Shown: positions 19,790-29,231, counted from the first letter of the stretch. The stretch is 64,000 bases of DNA from Peribacillus sp. FSL H8-0477 (GCF_038002765.1 NZ_JBBODE010000001.1:1-64000); one strand, 5' to 3'. Program-made: numbers and translations. The notes: generated by a model from the sequence alone, not told the origin.

Positions 19790-19794
19790 AAGAT

Positions 19795-21051
19795 TCATTG
19801 TGCTAATTGTTTGGTCACTCTTAAAGCGGAACGGTACAGAAGTTCAGTTCCGGCTGCAATGTCCTCAGGACTAGAAAATTCAAGTGGATTGTGACTAATC
19901 CCATCTTTGCTTCGTACAAAAATCATGGCATAATCACAGTAATTAGACATAGTTAATGAATTGTGAAAAGGTCCGCTCATCAATTCAGGGGCAGCTAATC
20001 CAAGCGCCTTGCTTTCTTCCCGCAGGACTTCTTTCATCCAGTTTGCCACATAACGCGGTTCAGACTTCATATCTTCTGTTATCTTACATGTTAGCCCGTG
20101 AATGGCGGCAATCCTATTAATCTCATTTCGAAGTTGTACTTCATATTGATCACGTCTTGCAAGGTCAATGTCCCGTAAATCGATGGTTAAGGTCACTTTT
20201 TCAGGAACAATATTACGAGAATTAGGAAAAACTTTGATATTGCCCACCGTAGCAACCGTGGGCGTGCCTGGTTTCTGCAGTGCAACTTGATTCAAGGCAA
20301 CAATGACTTTCGCTGCCCCAAGTAATGCATCTTGCCGCATATTCATGGGCACGCTCCCTGCATGGCCGGCAAAACCAGTCAGTTCTAGTGTGAGCCAAAG
20401 CGGACCTGAAATCCCTGAAACAATCCCAACTGGACTCCCTGTATTGTCAAGAATCGGACCTTGTTCAATATGCAGTTCAAGGAAAGCGCCCAAACTTCCT
20501 TTTTCATACTCAGAAGCTGTAAAATTTTCCGGGTTGCAGCCAAAATCAATTAAAGCCTTACGACGTGTAATCCCTTCACTGTCTTTTCGATCCAGTTCCC
20601 CTTCCTCCAACTCACCCCATATTCCTCGGACACCAAAGACTCCTTTATTAAAACGACAGCCGACTTCATCACTAAACGCAGCTACTTCAATAGACACTTC
20701 AGGTACAATTCCCTTTTCCTTCATGGTTTGTACGACTTCAATGGCAGCAATCACACCGGTTACTCCATCGTATCGCCCCCCATAAACTTGGGAATCTATA
20801 TGTGAGCCCATCATTAACTTAGGTAAATCCGGATTCTCTCCACTCTTGATGCCAATCAAATTGCCAAAGTTGTCAATCTTCGCAGACATTCCCGCTTCTT
20901 CCATCCACCCTTTCACGATATTTACCGCTGTGTGGTCTTCCTGCGAAAGTGCCAATCGACTGACGCCCGTTTCACCAATTTTCCCGACCATTGATAATCT
21001 TTCTATTCGTTCATTCAGTCTTATCGCGTTAATTTCCTCTATTTTCAACAT
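19795..21051 (-). CDS. M20-family N-carbamoyl amidohydrolase, probable beta-ureidopropionase
   Basis: Expected to hydrolyse N-carbamoyl-beta-alanine to beta-alanine, CO2 and ammonia. The 418-residue Zn-dependent hydantoinase/carbamoylase-family protein has the metal site GSHIDSQVYGGRYDG (about residues 82-96), a substrate region LELHIEQGPIL and the dimerisation-domain motif GFAGHAGSVPMNMRQDA. In the segment FSDEVGCRF (about 129-137) the usual Glu-Glu pair is Glu-Val, which is unusual. N-carbamoyl-L-amino-acid hydrolase or allantoate amidohydrolase are alternatives; context favours the pyrimidine pathway. Its own upstream region has one TANACA-N4-GTAA site (21112-21125). Confidence 0.82.
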   Translation of the reverse strand: MLKIEEINAIRLNERIERLSMVGKIGETGVSRLALSQEDHTAVNIVKGWMEEAGMSAKIDNFGNLIGIKSGENPDLPKLMMGSHIDSQVYGGRYDGVTGVIAAIEVVQTMKEKGIVPEVSIEVAAFSDEVGCRFNKGVFGVRGIWGELEEGELDRKDSEGITRRKALIDFGCNPENFTASEYEKGSLGAFLELHIEQGPILDNTGSPVGIVSGISGPLWLTLELTGFAGHAGSVPMNMRQDALLGAAKVIVALNQVALQKPGTPTVATVGNIKVFPNSRNIVPEKVTLTIDLRDIDLARRDQYEVQLRNEINRIAAIHGLTCKITEDMKSEPRYVANWMKEVLREESKALGLAAPELMSGPFHNSLTMSNYCDYAMIFVRSKDGISHNPLEFSSPEDIAAGTELLYRSALRVTKQLAQ

Positions 21052-21111
21052 TTGATCACACCTTCCCTGCTATTATTTCCTTTATTATACATTACAAAGG
21101 AAAAGTAGGGC

Positions 21112-21125
21112 TAGACAGATTGTAA
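21112..21125 (-). promoter_or_regulatory. Single operator-like site upstream of the carbamoylase gene
   Basis: TAGACAGATTGTAA fits TANACA-N4-GTAA and begins 61 bp upstream of the start codon. A degenerate second copy, TATACATTACAAAG (21086-21099), lacks the GTAA half. The remainder of the 342-bp gap to the next gene (21052-21393) shows no ORF or strong hairpin. Confidence 0.45.
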
Positions 21126-21393
21126 GAGATAGCTTCTAAAGCACTTTTTTTCATTATAGATGTTACATAATATGACATATTCCTTATAGAACCGTCTAAT
21201 GGAACAAGGAGATTTCCACTCCTCATAGGGCATTATAAGACGGCGGTCTATGGTTAAATAGTTGCTTTTAAACAGGTGATTCTCAATCTGTTTCTGGTAC
21301 CCATTTTCTTTTTACCTAGAAAGGAATCACAGCAGCGATATTTCTTATTTGCTATACTAAATGGTGCTGAACACGATCTAAGGAGGATATACG

Positions 21394-22248
21394 ATGCAAA
21401 CGTTACAACGACTTTCTAAACATATTGTTTATCTCACACCGGTACAAGAAACCGATCGACCTGTACTCGGTGCGGTAACAGGTAACAACCGGACACTCGT
21501 AATTGATGCTGGAAACTCTGTAGAGCATGCGAGACTCTTCCATGATGAATTAAAAAAAGAAAAGATAACCCCTGATTACCTTGTTCTTACACATTCCCAT
21601 TGGGATCATGTTTTCGGACTGGAAGCTGTGCAGGAACCGGTAATATGCCAAGTTGATACGTATAGGAATATCAAATTGCTCCAAAAATTGACTTGGGACG
21701 ATACTGCTCTCGATCAGCGTGTACTAGCGGGGACTGAAATAGCCTTTTGCGCTGATGCTATAAAAAAAGAATTTATTGAGAAGCCCAGGAATATTTGTAT
21801 CCCTCTACCTGATATACGTTTTGAAACAAGAATGACAGTTGATCTTGGCGGCGTAACTTGTGTAATTGAACATGTCGGCGGAGATCACGCAGGAGATTCC
21901 TGCCTTATTTATATTCCCGAGGAAAAAGTACTATTCCTTGGTGATTGTCTGTATGCCAATATGTACGCCGATAAATGGCAATTCACATCAAAAGAAGTTC
22001 TTCGGCTGCTCACGGAAATTGAAAAGTATGATGCAGACACTTATCTTCTTTCCCATCATCCATACCCCTGTACGAAAAAGGAAATGGAGCATGAGTTTAT
22101 CCTGATGAAGATATGTGCCGAGCTTGTCATCAGCTGCCAAGGAAACCCAAACCTAATTCAACAGGAACTCATTCAAAAGCTGAACCGTGATTTAACCGAA
22201 GAGGAAATGGAAACTGTCGGATATTTTGTAAATGGATATAGTGAATAA
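21394..22248 (+). CDS. Metallo-beta-lactamase fold hydrolase
   Basis: 284-residue cytosolic protein with the MBL-fold metal motif THSHWDHVFG (HxHxDH, about residues 66-75), a second metal His in VGGDHAGDSCL, an Asp in LFLGDCLYAN and a final His in LSHHPYPC. The substrate cannot be told; thioesterase, lactonase or phosphodiesterase roles occur in the family. Start is ATG 21394 with AAGGAGG eight bases before. A TATACT -10-like box lies at 21351. Stand-alone plus-strand gene. Confidence 0.85.
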   Translation: MQTLQRLSKHIVYLTPVQETDRPVLGAVTGNNRTLVIDAGNSVEHARLFHDELKKEKITPDYLVLTHSHWDHVFGLEAVQEPVICQVDTYRNIKLLQKLTWDDTALDQRVLAGTEIAFCADAIKKEFIEKPRNICIPLPDIRFETRMTVDLGGVTCVIEHVGGDHAGDSCLIYIPEEKVLFLGDCLYANMYADKWQFTSKEVLRLLTEIEKYDADTYLLSHHPYPCTKKEMEHEFILMKICAELVISCQGNPNLIQQELIQKLNRDLTEEEMETVGYFVNGYSE

Positions 22249-22411
22249 ACTTATTTTCATTATCTACAGCTAATAGACAGTAAAATTTCTTCCATTCATT
22301 TTGTTAACAGGGTTCAGGGCAGCCTTATGAAAATACTCACTAGAAAAACCCCAGTATACATAAAGGAAGTCTATCTTTATAAGAGAATATATATTCATCA
22401 CGAATCTTATA

Positions 22412-22840
22412 ATGGAGGTGGTCCTGTCGAAAACGTTTAGACAATTCTTTGATTACTACCAGGAAATCTGGAAAACATGCAATTTCGACGGAATGAAGGC
22501 ACTTATTTCGAAAGATTACCAGGCAAGAGAAATAACCAAAAACGTGTGTGATGATTTTGGTTACGAAGAGTCACTTAAGGGCTGGAGAGAAGGCTTTTCC
22601 TTTGTCCAACATAATCATGGACAATGGGATCTGTTCGAAATTGGAGTAATTCCCCTCGGGAAAGATGAATATATGGGCATTCTTGCTGCTTCGATTGTGA
22701 TTGGTGGAAAAAGTCTTCAAAATGCGAATCTATTTTTCGAAACATTTACCTATCAAGATGAAGAATGGAAAAGAGTCAGAAGCTATATAGAAACAGGTAT
22801 TCCAGCTGAACAACTAAAAGAGTATCGTGTAAATAGATGA
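22412..22840 (+). CDS. NTF2/SnoaL-like small protein
   Basis: About 140 residues. The pattern resembles the cone-shaped NTF2-like fold: N-terminal helices (FRQFFDYYQEIWKTCNFDGM), a WDLFEIGVIPLGKDEYMGILAAS strand region, and a C-terminal FFETFTYQDEEWKRVRSYIE. Function is unknown. The first in-frame ATG at 22412 has no ribosome binding site, whereas GGAGGTGG inside the frame stands 6 bases before a CTG at 22424 (LSKTFRQFF), so the real start could be this CTG. A strong terminator follows. Confidence 0.7.
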   Translation: MEVVLSKTFRQFFDYYQEIWKTCNFDGMKALISKDYQAREITKNVCDDFGYEESLKGWREGFSFVQHNHGQWDLFEIGVIPLGKDEYMGILAASIVIGGKSLQNANLFFETFTYQDEEWKRVRSYIETGIPAEQLKEYRVNR

Positions 22841-22877
22841 TCATGTACAAATCAGTTAATCCCATACAAATCAATAG

Positions 22878-22916
22878 AAAAAAGCGAAGCCTAAGTGTGA
22901 TAGGCTTCGCTTTTTT
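22878..22916. terminator. Bidirectional terminator between convergent genes
   Basis: AGCGAAGCCTA/TAGGCTTCGCT stem (one base offset) around GTGTGA, flanked by A6 and T6, so it works in both directions for the NTF2-like gene and the LCP gene. Confidence 0.92.
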
Positions 22917-23909
22917 CTATTGATTAATAACAGGTGCTTCATTATTAAGGAATTCTTTAATAGCCGTCCGGTTTGCTTCTAAGTCTACTTGTAAAACAAG
23001 CATCCCATTTTTCCCGTTTGCAACACGTACATCTTGGTACGTATCTTTTACTGGAATGGTTAAGCTTTCGATCTTTTCTGGATGATTAGTGAGGACTTCC
23101 TTTATTAAGCCAAGGGAATCACCGGTGTTGATATTTGTTTCAATATAGGGTTGGATGGAACCCAGTAATCTTGGTGCTTTTGTAATCCCGTTTGTACTAA
23201 TTACTTCATCCATTAATACCTTAATCACCTGCTGCTGGCGTCTTGTTCTGCCAAAGTCAGATTCACTATCTTGTCTGAATCGAGCATATCCAAGCAATTC
23301 TTTCCCATTTAATTTCTGGACACCAGCATTTAAACTTACTCCAATCCACTTACTCATTGCTTTTTCTACATCGACTTCAATTCCATCTGGATTCAATACA
23401 TCAACGATGGTTTCAAAGCCCTTAAAGTCAACCATTGCAAAATATTCTACATCGATGCCTAAATTTTCTTTGATCGTTTTACGTAGTAATTCGGGTCCAC
23501 CTAGGGCATTCGCCGCATTTATTTTATAGTTTTCATTGTATCCGGGAATCGGGACATACATATCTCGCATTAGTGAAAGTAGTTTAACAGACTTCTTTAC
23601 CGGATCAAATTGAGCGATAATAATAGAGTCAGAATTTGCAGACGTATCATTTTCTCGTTTATCAATGCCAATTAGCAGCACATTTATTTTATCTTCACGA
23701 CTTTTTTGACCATTAAATTCATAGCTAGTTTGATTGGGTGTAGAAGCAATGGCTTTTTCTGCCTCTTTCTTTCCATCGTAAAACTGATAATAGGTATATC
23801 CTAAAATAATAAGTGGAATAAGCAGGACAATTGAAACGAACAGTTTAATTCTCTTTTTCTTTTTCTTTTTCTTATTAAATTTGCTTTGACGACTTGTATG
23901 ATTGTTCAT
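22917..23909 (-). CDS. LytR-CpsA-Psr (LCP) family cell-wall glycopolymer ligase
   Basis: Membrane-anchored enzyme that attaches wall teichoic acid or similar polymers to peptidoglycan. 330 residues: a short Lys-rich cytosolic N-terminus (KKKKKKKRIK), one membrane segment at about 22-42 (LFVSIVLLIPLIILGYTYY), then the extracellular LCP domain. Typical residues are visible: NVLLIGIDKRE, LSLMRDMYVPIPGY, and GYARFRQDSESDFGRTRRQQ. Resembles TagT/TagU of Bacillus subtilis. Single gene with a shared terminator. Confidence 0.9.
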   Translation of the reverse strand: MNNHTSRQSKFNKKKKKKKRIKLFVSIVLLIPLIILGYTYYQFYDGKKEAEKAIASTPNQTSYEFNGQKSREDKINVLLIGIDKRENDTSANSDSIIIAQFDPVKKSVKLLSLMRDMYVPIPGYNENYKINAANALGGPELLRKTIKENLGIDVEYFAMVDFKGFETIVDVLNPDGIEVDVEKAMSKWIGVSLNAGVQKLNGKELLGYARFRQDSESDFGRTRRQQQVIKVLMDEVISTNGITKAPRLLGSIQPYIETNINTGDSLGLIKEVLTNHPEKIESLTIPVKDTYQDVRVANGKNGMLVLQVDLEANRTAIKEFLNNEAPVINQ

Positions 23910-24122
23910 AAATGCTCCTTTAGTTTCACTAAAATATTCCCATACTATTATTATTTACCAAGATAAAACTTTTGTCATCATATTTTTACACAAAAAGGTA
24001 TAAAAAGACATAAAAAGATATGTTTTTCTTTATTTACCCGATTTTCTTCATAGTAAAAATAGAGGAGTTTACTAGAATTAATCGAAATTAAACATATAAA
24101 CTATAACTATGGGGGTCAGAAT

Positions 24123-24554
24123 ATGGTTCCACAACGTGTTTCGTTAATAACAATTGGTGCTTTTGATTTGCCTGCACTAAGGTTATTTTATCAACAATTG
24201 GGCTGGACTGAGCTAGATTTCAGTTCTGATACCTACGCCGTTTTTAATACAGCAGGCGTCCTTTTGACCCTTTTTCCAGTATCAGAGTTAGCCGATGATG
24301 CCGGGGTTGAAATCAAACAGTCAGCAGAAATATATAATAACGTCACTTTAGCTATTAATGTAGAAACTCCTGAACTCGTTGATGCTGCCATTGCGAAGAT
24401 TCAAGAAGCTGGGGGGAAAATTTTGCGGATGCCTACTGAAGCCTTTTGGGGAGGGAGGACATCTTATTTCGCTGATCCAGAAAACAATCTTTGGGAAGTT
24501 GCATGGAATCCTTCATCAGTCTTTAATGACTATGGAGCTATGATCAAATTTTAA
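24123..24554 (+). CDS. VOC (glyoxalase/bleomycin-resistance) family protein
   Basis: 143-residue protein with two beta-alpha-beta-beta-beta units: MVPQRVSLITIGAFDLPALR at the N-terminus, and a second half ending in RTSYFADPENNLWEVAWNPS, the typical VOC C-terminal metal-site region with Glu in LWEVAW. Substrate unknown. ATG 24123 is preceded by GGGGGTCAGAAT. Converges on the nucleotidyltransferase gene; a hairpin at 24558-24596 between them may terminate both. Confidence 0.82.
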   Translation: MVPQRVSLITIGAFDLPALRLFYQQLGWTELDFSSDTYAVFNTAGVLLTLFPVSELADDAGVEIKQSAEIYNNVTLAINVETPELVDAAIAKIQEAGGKILRMPTEAFWGGRTSYFADPENNLWEVAWNPSSVFNDYGAMIKF

Positions 24555-24557
24555 TCA

Positions 24558-24596
24558 TATGTGTAGTGAAAGATATCATTCTTTCACTTTACACAT
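24558..24596. terminator. Hairpin between convergent genes, possible terminator
   Basis: ATGTGTA-TGAAAG pairs with CTTTCA-TACACAT with single mismatches. There is no clear T run, so termination is uncertain. Confidence 0.4.
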
Positions 24597-24598
24597 AA

Positions 24599-25159
24599 TC
24601 ACCTGAAAATTTCGACCTTTTTCCAGTGTGCTGGCCAGTTTTTTTGAGTTACTCGGTCTAGATAGATTGGCTTTAGTGCTGATTCTTGAAAGGATGGTGT
24701 CGGAAATACTTCCATTTCAAGTACATCTCTTACTCCATACGGGGCAGCCAATAGTAGTTTTCGCTGCTCATTTAACCGAACGCCTAGCGCTGTTACTGTC
24801 TCCGGAAAATGTGCGATGCCATCCGTTGAAGAGGTATATGGAGTAAAATTATTTAGTACATGCATTCTTGCTTGATTTTTTACTGACCAAGCAAGGGTAG
24901 AATCAAGTCCATTCAGTATCCGTTCATACTTCTTTTCCTGCTCCTCCTCGATATTACTAGGATCATAGTATATAACATCTATATCATTCAATTTTGTTCT
25001 CACCGAAAAATCATGAAGCGTATCCCAAATTTTCGAGCGGATAAACCCTGCACAAACCCATGCATCAGGGAGTTCAAGCTTTTGAACGGTCTTAAGAATG
25101 TCCATCATCCATGGATCCTTTTCTATTAACTCTATAATATTTTCTTCATTTTGAAGCAC
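24599..25159 (-). CDS. Nucleotidyltransferase-fold protein (DUF925-like)
   Basis: 186 residues. The pattern WVCAGFIRSKIWDTLHD followed by LNDIDVIYYD is that of the nucleotidyltransferase-fold family formerly called DUF925, in which G-x-x-R and DxD residues form the active site. The substrate is unknown. The frame opens further upstream (25180), but GGGGGAG sits 6 bases before the GTG at 25159 (VLQNEENIIEL), which is the likely start. Confidence 0.72.
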   Translation of the reverse strand: MLQNEENIIELIEKDPWMMDILKTVQKLELPDAWVCAGFIRSKIWDTLHDFSVRTKLNDIDVIYYDPSNIEEEQEKKYERILNGLDSTLAWSVKNQARMHVLNNFTPYTSSTDGIAHFPETVTALGVRLNEQRKLLLAAPYGVRDVLEMEVFPTPSFQESALKPIYLDRVTQKNWPAHWKKVEIFR

Positions 25160-25245
25160 ATTAATCTCCCCCATTTGCATTTAATTATAACAAATAGTGG
25201 AATGCGGGAAATGATTTTCTGTGGATTTACCAATGATTATTAAGT

Positions 25246-25819
25246 TTAGAAAACCGAAGGAAATTGTTGAATAATGATAGTTGAAAGTAGATCTGCCATT
25301 TGCAGGGATTCCAACTCAATTCTTTCAAATACGTCAATACTAGACTGGTAATCATGCTGCAGCATATAGACAGCCTCTGCTTTTGTCATAGCCAAGTGAT
25401 CATAGAACATTTTTCTGAAATCAGTTTGGTGTAAATAAGGATTGATTGAATGCCAAAAAGCAACGATTTCATCTCCATTGGCGTACCATTTTTTCTCCAA
25501 AATGGCTGCTGTTGTTTGATCACCGGCTTTTGCAGCTTTTTATTAGCCGCAATGACCAAATGTTCATGGATTAAGTGATCATATCTCTCAGCTGCCTGAT
25601 CGCCATAGTAAGGCTTCAATAAATACCCATATCCACGGAGTTGCGAAGTAAACGTGTGACCACAGCATCACTATCTGGTATAGAAAAGACGAGGCTTACT
25701 ATGGTCAGCCTGGTCCAGAATACATGCTGCTCCCAAAGCATCCTCATATGATTTTCCAAGTCACTCGCTGACTTACTTATACACGTTTCAGACATTCCTC
25801 TCATTGAGTAATAATACAT
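25246..25819 (-). pseudogene. Frameshifted gene for a ~190-residue protein of unknown function
   Basis: Three overlapping reading frames join into one protein-like sequence. The first part begins MYYYSMRGMSETC (start 25819, GGAGGAG upstream) and contains MLWEQHVFWTRLTIVSLVFS. The second, LLKPYYGDQAAERYDHLIHEH, continues after a missing base in the GGG run at 25626-25628. The third, AKAGDQTTAAILEKKWYANG, continues after a missing A in the A5 run at 25537-25541. It resembles a common Bacillaceae family of about 190 residues for which I have no reliable functional name. Both lesions are single-base losses in homopolymers, so sequencing error is a real alternative to decay. Confidence 0.7.
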
Positions 25820-25904
25820 AGAATCACTCTCCTCCATTGATTGATTCCACCTTATTCAAATTTCATCATTTTGTGTGTTTTTGCCATTCATTATCAGAAA
25901 AAAT

Positions 25905-26374
25905 AAGTACGCAGCCCATTTGGGCGCGTACTTCAGACTGTAGACAAACTAAGGTGAGAATTAAAATCGAGATGTTGATTTCCATTCCAGGCGCTTCGCT
26001 TTCCGCGGGCGGGCGGTGAGCCGCATCAATGCTCACGCTCCTGCGGGGTCTCACCTGTCCCGCTGTTCCCACAGGAGTCTTCACGCCTTCCACTTCAATC
26101 AACCGTCTTTCTAAAGTTAATCAAGATAAAACCTTGCGATTGAAAGGGCTATCCTAGAACAAATACAGCAGGACACAAGTGATTTAAAAAGCGATACTAT
26201 GTCAATAAAGAATTATAAAATAAAAGTAAGCCTATTAAAAGCCATGATCTGCCTCGATAAGCAGGAAAACATCCATGAAATATGTTCAAAATACCAAAAG
26301 AAGTTCGGAATGAAACCATTCCGAACTTCTTTTGTCTACAAACTGAAGTACGCAGCCTATTAGGGCGCGTACTT
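25905..26374. mobile_element. MITE-like element with 44-bp terminal inverted repeats
   Basis: The ends 25905-25948 and 26331-26374 are inverted copies, matching at about 35 of 44 positions. Each contains an AAGTACGC...GCGTACTT hairpin followed by a CAG-TGTAGACAAA segment. Outside, AAAAAT and ATTTTT extend the symmetry. Inside are a GC-rich block (25991-26105) that resembles a repeat common in Bacillaceae genomes, and a perfect 12-bp hairpin (26301-26328) beside the right end. An open frame reaching a TAG at 26361 shows no recognisable transposase. It is best read as a non-autonomous or decayed transposon. Confidence 0.6.
25991..26105. repeat. GC-rich dispersed-repeat-like block
   Basis: Strikingly GC-rich compared with the surrounding AT-rich DNA (for example CCGCGGGCGGGCGGTGAG, then a CTCCTGCGGGGTCTCACC stretch). 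I recognise the pattern as like a repeat seen in many Bacillus-type genomes; this is from memory and needs a search. Confidence 0.45.
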
Positions 26375-26385
26375 ATTTTTACTTT

Positions 26386-26868
26386 TTATTGTTCTTTTTC
26401 AAAACTGTCATTATCCGTTTCGTACCATAATTGAAAAGCAAGTTTATTCGTATGTTGCGAACGTTTGAGCATTTCAGTTCGCACTTGCAGGAACTCTTCC
26501 CAATTTGGAAAACTTCTGAATTGATCGGATTCAATGTACCATGTTCCATTTTCTCCACTCGGTTGATATGCAATGTATTTATGTTTTGAACAATGACGGC
26601 GCACTATTTGTGGAGATAAACCTGTCAACCAGGCTACTTCTTTAACAGAAATATATTCTGGAACATCATCGACAATCAAATCCTTAGTCAATTCTTTTAC
26701 TGCTAATTCTTCTTCTTCAGATAGCTCACCTAGGAGAACCTTTTCTTCAATTAAGGCATTCTCTAATTTTTTCAGGATTAAAGCTTTTCTTGCTTTATCA
26801 GTTGGAATCTTATTTTCTTCTTCTTGAGTAATTGGTATCATTTTTAACAGTTCAGACATCTGAATCAA
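26386..26868 (-). CDS. Excisionase-type helix-turn-helix protein
   Basis: About 160 residues. The N-terminal half is charged and helical (NALIEEKVLLGELSEEEELAV). The C-terminal half has a winged-helix of the excisionase/MerR type: YISVKEVAWLTGLSPQIVRR, then YIAYQPSGENGTWYIESDQF. The likely start is a TTG at 26868 with AGAGAGGTG upstream; the open frame extends to 26904. It lies directly beside the MITE-like element, but nothing shows that they belong together. DNA-binding role inferred; target unknown. Confidence 0.65.
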   Translation of the reverse strand: MIQMSELLKMIPITQEEENKIPTDKARKALILKKLENALIEEKVLLGELSEEEELAVKELTKDLIVDDVPEYISVKEVAWLTGLSPQIVRRHCSKHKYIAYQPSGENGTWYIESDQFRSFPNWEEFLQVRTEMLKRSQHTNKLAFQLWYETDNDSFEKEQ

Positions 26869-26935
26869 CTTTTTCACCTCTCTATTATTATACGATATTT
26901 TCATTAAAAAGAAACTATCGAAACATTATTAATGC

Positions 26936-27064
26936 TTACTTGTCAGTGATTTTTTGACTTTTTCTGCTTATGTAAAGATATCGATTAAGCCATTCTAGTA
27001 TGTCAAGTCTGTATCCAATTGGATCTTCAAGATTTGTTTGCCTCTGGTAAAGCGAAACTGACAT
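26936..27064 (-). CDS. Short reading frame upstream of the HTH gene, possible gene remnant (42 aa)
   Basis: From ATG 27064 to TAA 26936 the minus strand encodes MSVSLYQRQTNLEDPIGYRL followed by an RxDILEWLNRYLY-type segment that reads like real protein. The frame stays open about 17 codons further upstream without a good ribosome binding site. It may be the end of a truncated gene. The rest of the 26.9-27.37 kb gap shows only a terminator for the next gene. Confidence 0.25.
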   Translation of the reverse strand: MSVSLYQRQTNLEDPIGYRLDILEWLNRYLYISRKSQKITDK

Positions 27065-27303
27065 AACAAGGTATGTCGGCTTTTGTGTAACATCATTTTT
27101 TTGCACAGTTAAATTTTTTCAATTTCTACAAGTCCAAATAAACATACGGGTGCTGGATATGATCAATTGACTTGAAAGAATAAGACATCTATATCACTCC
27201 GATAAAGCCGGGTATATCTTAATAAAGATTATAATAATCCGTACGAATACTTACTTTCGAAGTATTACTGTTTAACGATTTATGGTTATTGTATTTAACC
27301 AAG

Positions 27304-27352
27304 AAAAAGTAGATATTGGAAATAATTGCAACATCCCAATTTCTACTTTTTT
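27304..27352 (-). terminator. Terminator after the BclA-like gene
   Basis: On the minus strand AAAAGTAGA-ATTGG pairs with CCAAT-TCTACTTTTT around an AT-rich loop of about 20 bases, ending in T5. Located 24 bp after the stop. Confidence 0.65.
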
Positions 27353-27375
27353 GGTTATTATGATTTTTACTACAA

Positions 27376-28764
<1,389 letters not shown>

Positions 28765-28845
28765 TTATAAATAAAATTAACACATTCACAAATTTAAAAT
28801 CATTTATGGATAACTTATTCATAAATGTTAGAAAAGCATAAGTAA

Positions 28846-28856
28846 AATACCTATAA
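28846..28856 (-). promoter_or_regulatory. TATAGGT motif upstream of the BclA-like gene
   Basis: TTATAGGTATT (minus strand) lies 94 bp upstream of the start. The same core, TTTATAGGTGTT, lies 101 bp upstream of the 136-residue paralogue. It resembles the GerE box core (RWWTRGGY). Regulation by GerE/sigma-K is inference. Confidence 0.3.
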
Positions 28857-28859
28857 TAC

Positions 28860-28910
28860 AAAAAAAAACGACTTATCTTCCCTCAAGTTTCTAGAGGGGA
28901 TAAATCGTTT
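28860..28910 (-). terminator. Terminator of the four-gene spore-surface operon
   Basis: On the minus strand AAACGA-TTATC-CCCTC pairs with GAGGG-GATAA-TCGTTT around a TAGAAACTT loop, followed by T8. Confidence 0.85.
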
Positions 28911-28934
28911 ATTAATCTATAAACTTTTTCATTG

Positions 28935-29231
28935 CTAAGAAATTATCTTAATGACTTTATGCAATTTGGTTTCTAAAAGCATTTCTTTTTTTATAACCAA
29001 TTCAAGCATATCTTGAACGCTGTCATTCACTTTGAGAATTTCTTCTGTCGTAGTAACTGATTTCAATCCTGGTAGTGTACCAACTACATATTGTACTTTT
29101 TCAGCTTCCGCATTGATGATATGAGCGAGGCCTATTTCTTCAAGGGCTATTGAAGCCAAAAGAAGATTGATAACATCACACCTTGAAATTGAGATCTCAG
29201 GAGTTATATTCGGTATATTTGCTTGAGACAT
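28935..29231 (-). CDS. Stalk-less paralogue of the collagen-protein head module (98 aa)
   Basis: Consists almost only of the N-terminal module found in the two collagen-like proteins: [48 protein letters not shown] after a short spacer, and a charged helix near VIKKEMLLETKLHKVIKI. No GXT repeats or tip. Start taken at ATG 29231 (MSQANIP) with AAAGTGAG upstream; four residues further upstream are possible. Last gene of an operon with the glycosyltransferase. It may be a basal-layer or capping partner of the collagen filaments; this is inference. Confidence 0.8.
   Translation of the reverse strand: MSQANIPNITPEISISRCDVINLLLASIALEEIGLAHIINAEAEKVQYVVGTLPGLKSVTTTEEILKVNDSVQDMLELVIKKEMLLETKLHKVIKIIS

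Noticed and set aside
25866-26102. 78-codon minus-strand ORF across the MITE-like element's left end
   Set aside because: Crosses the terminal repeat and the GC-rich block, lacks a ribosome binding site, and has no recognisable protein pattern.
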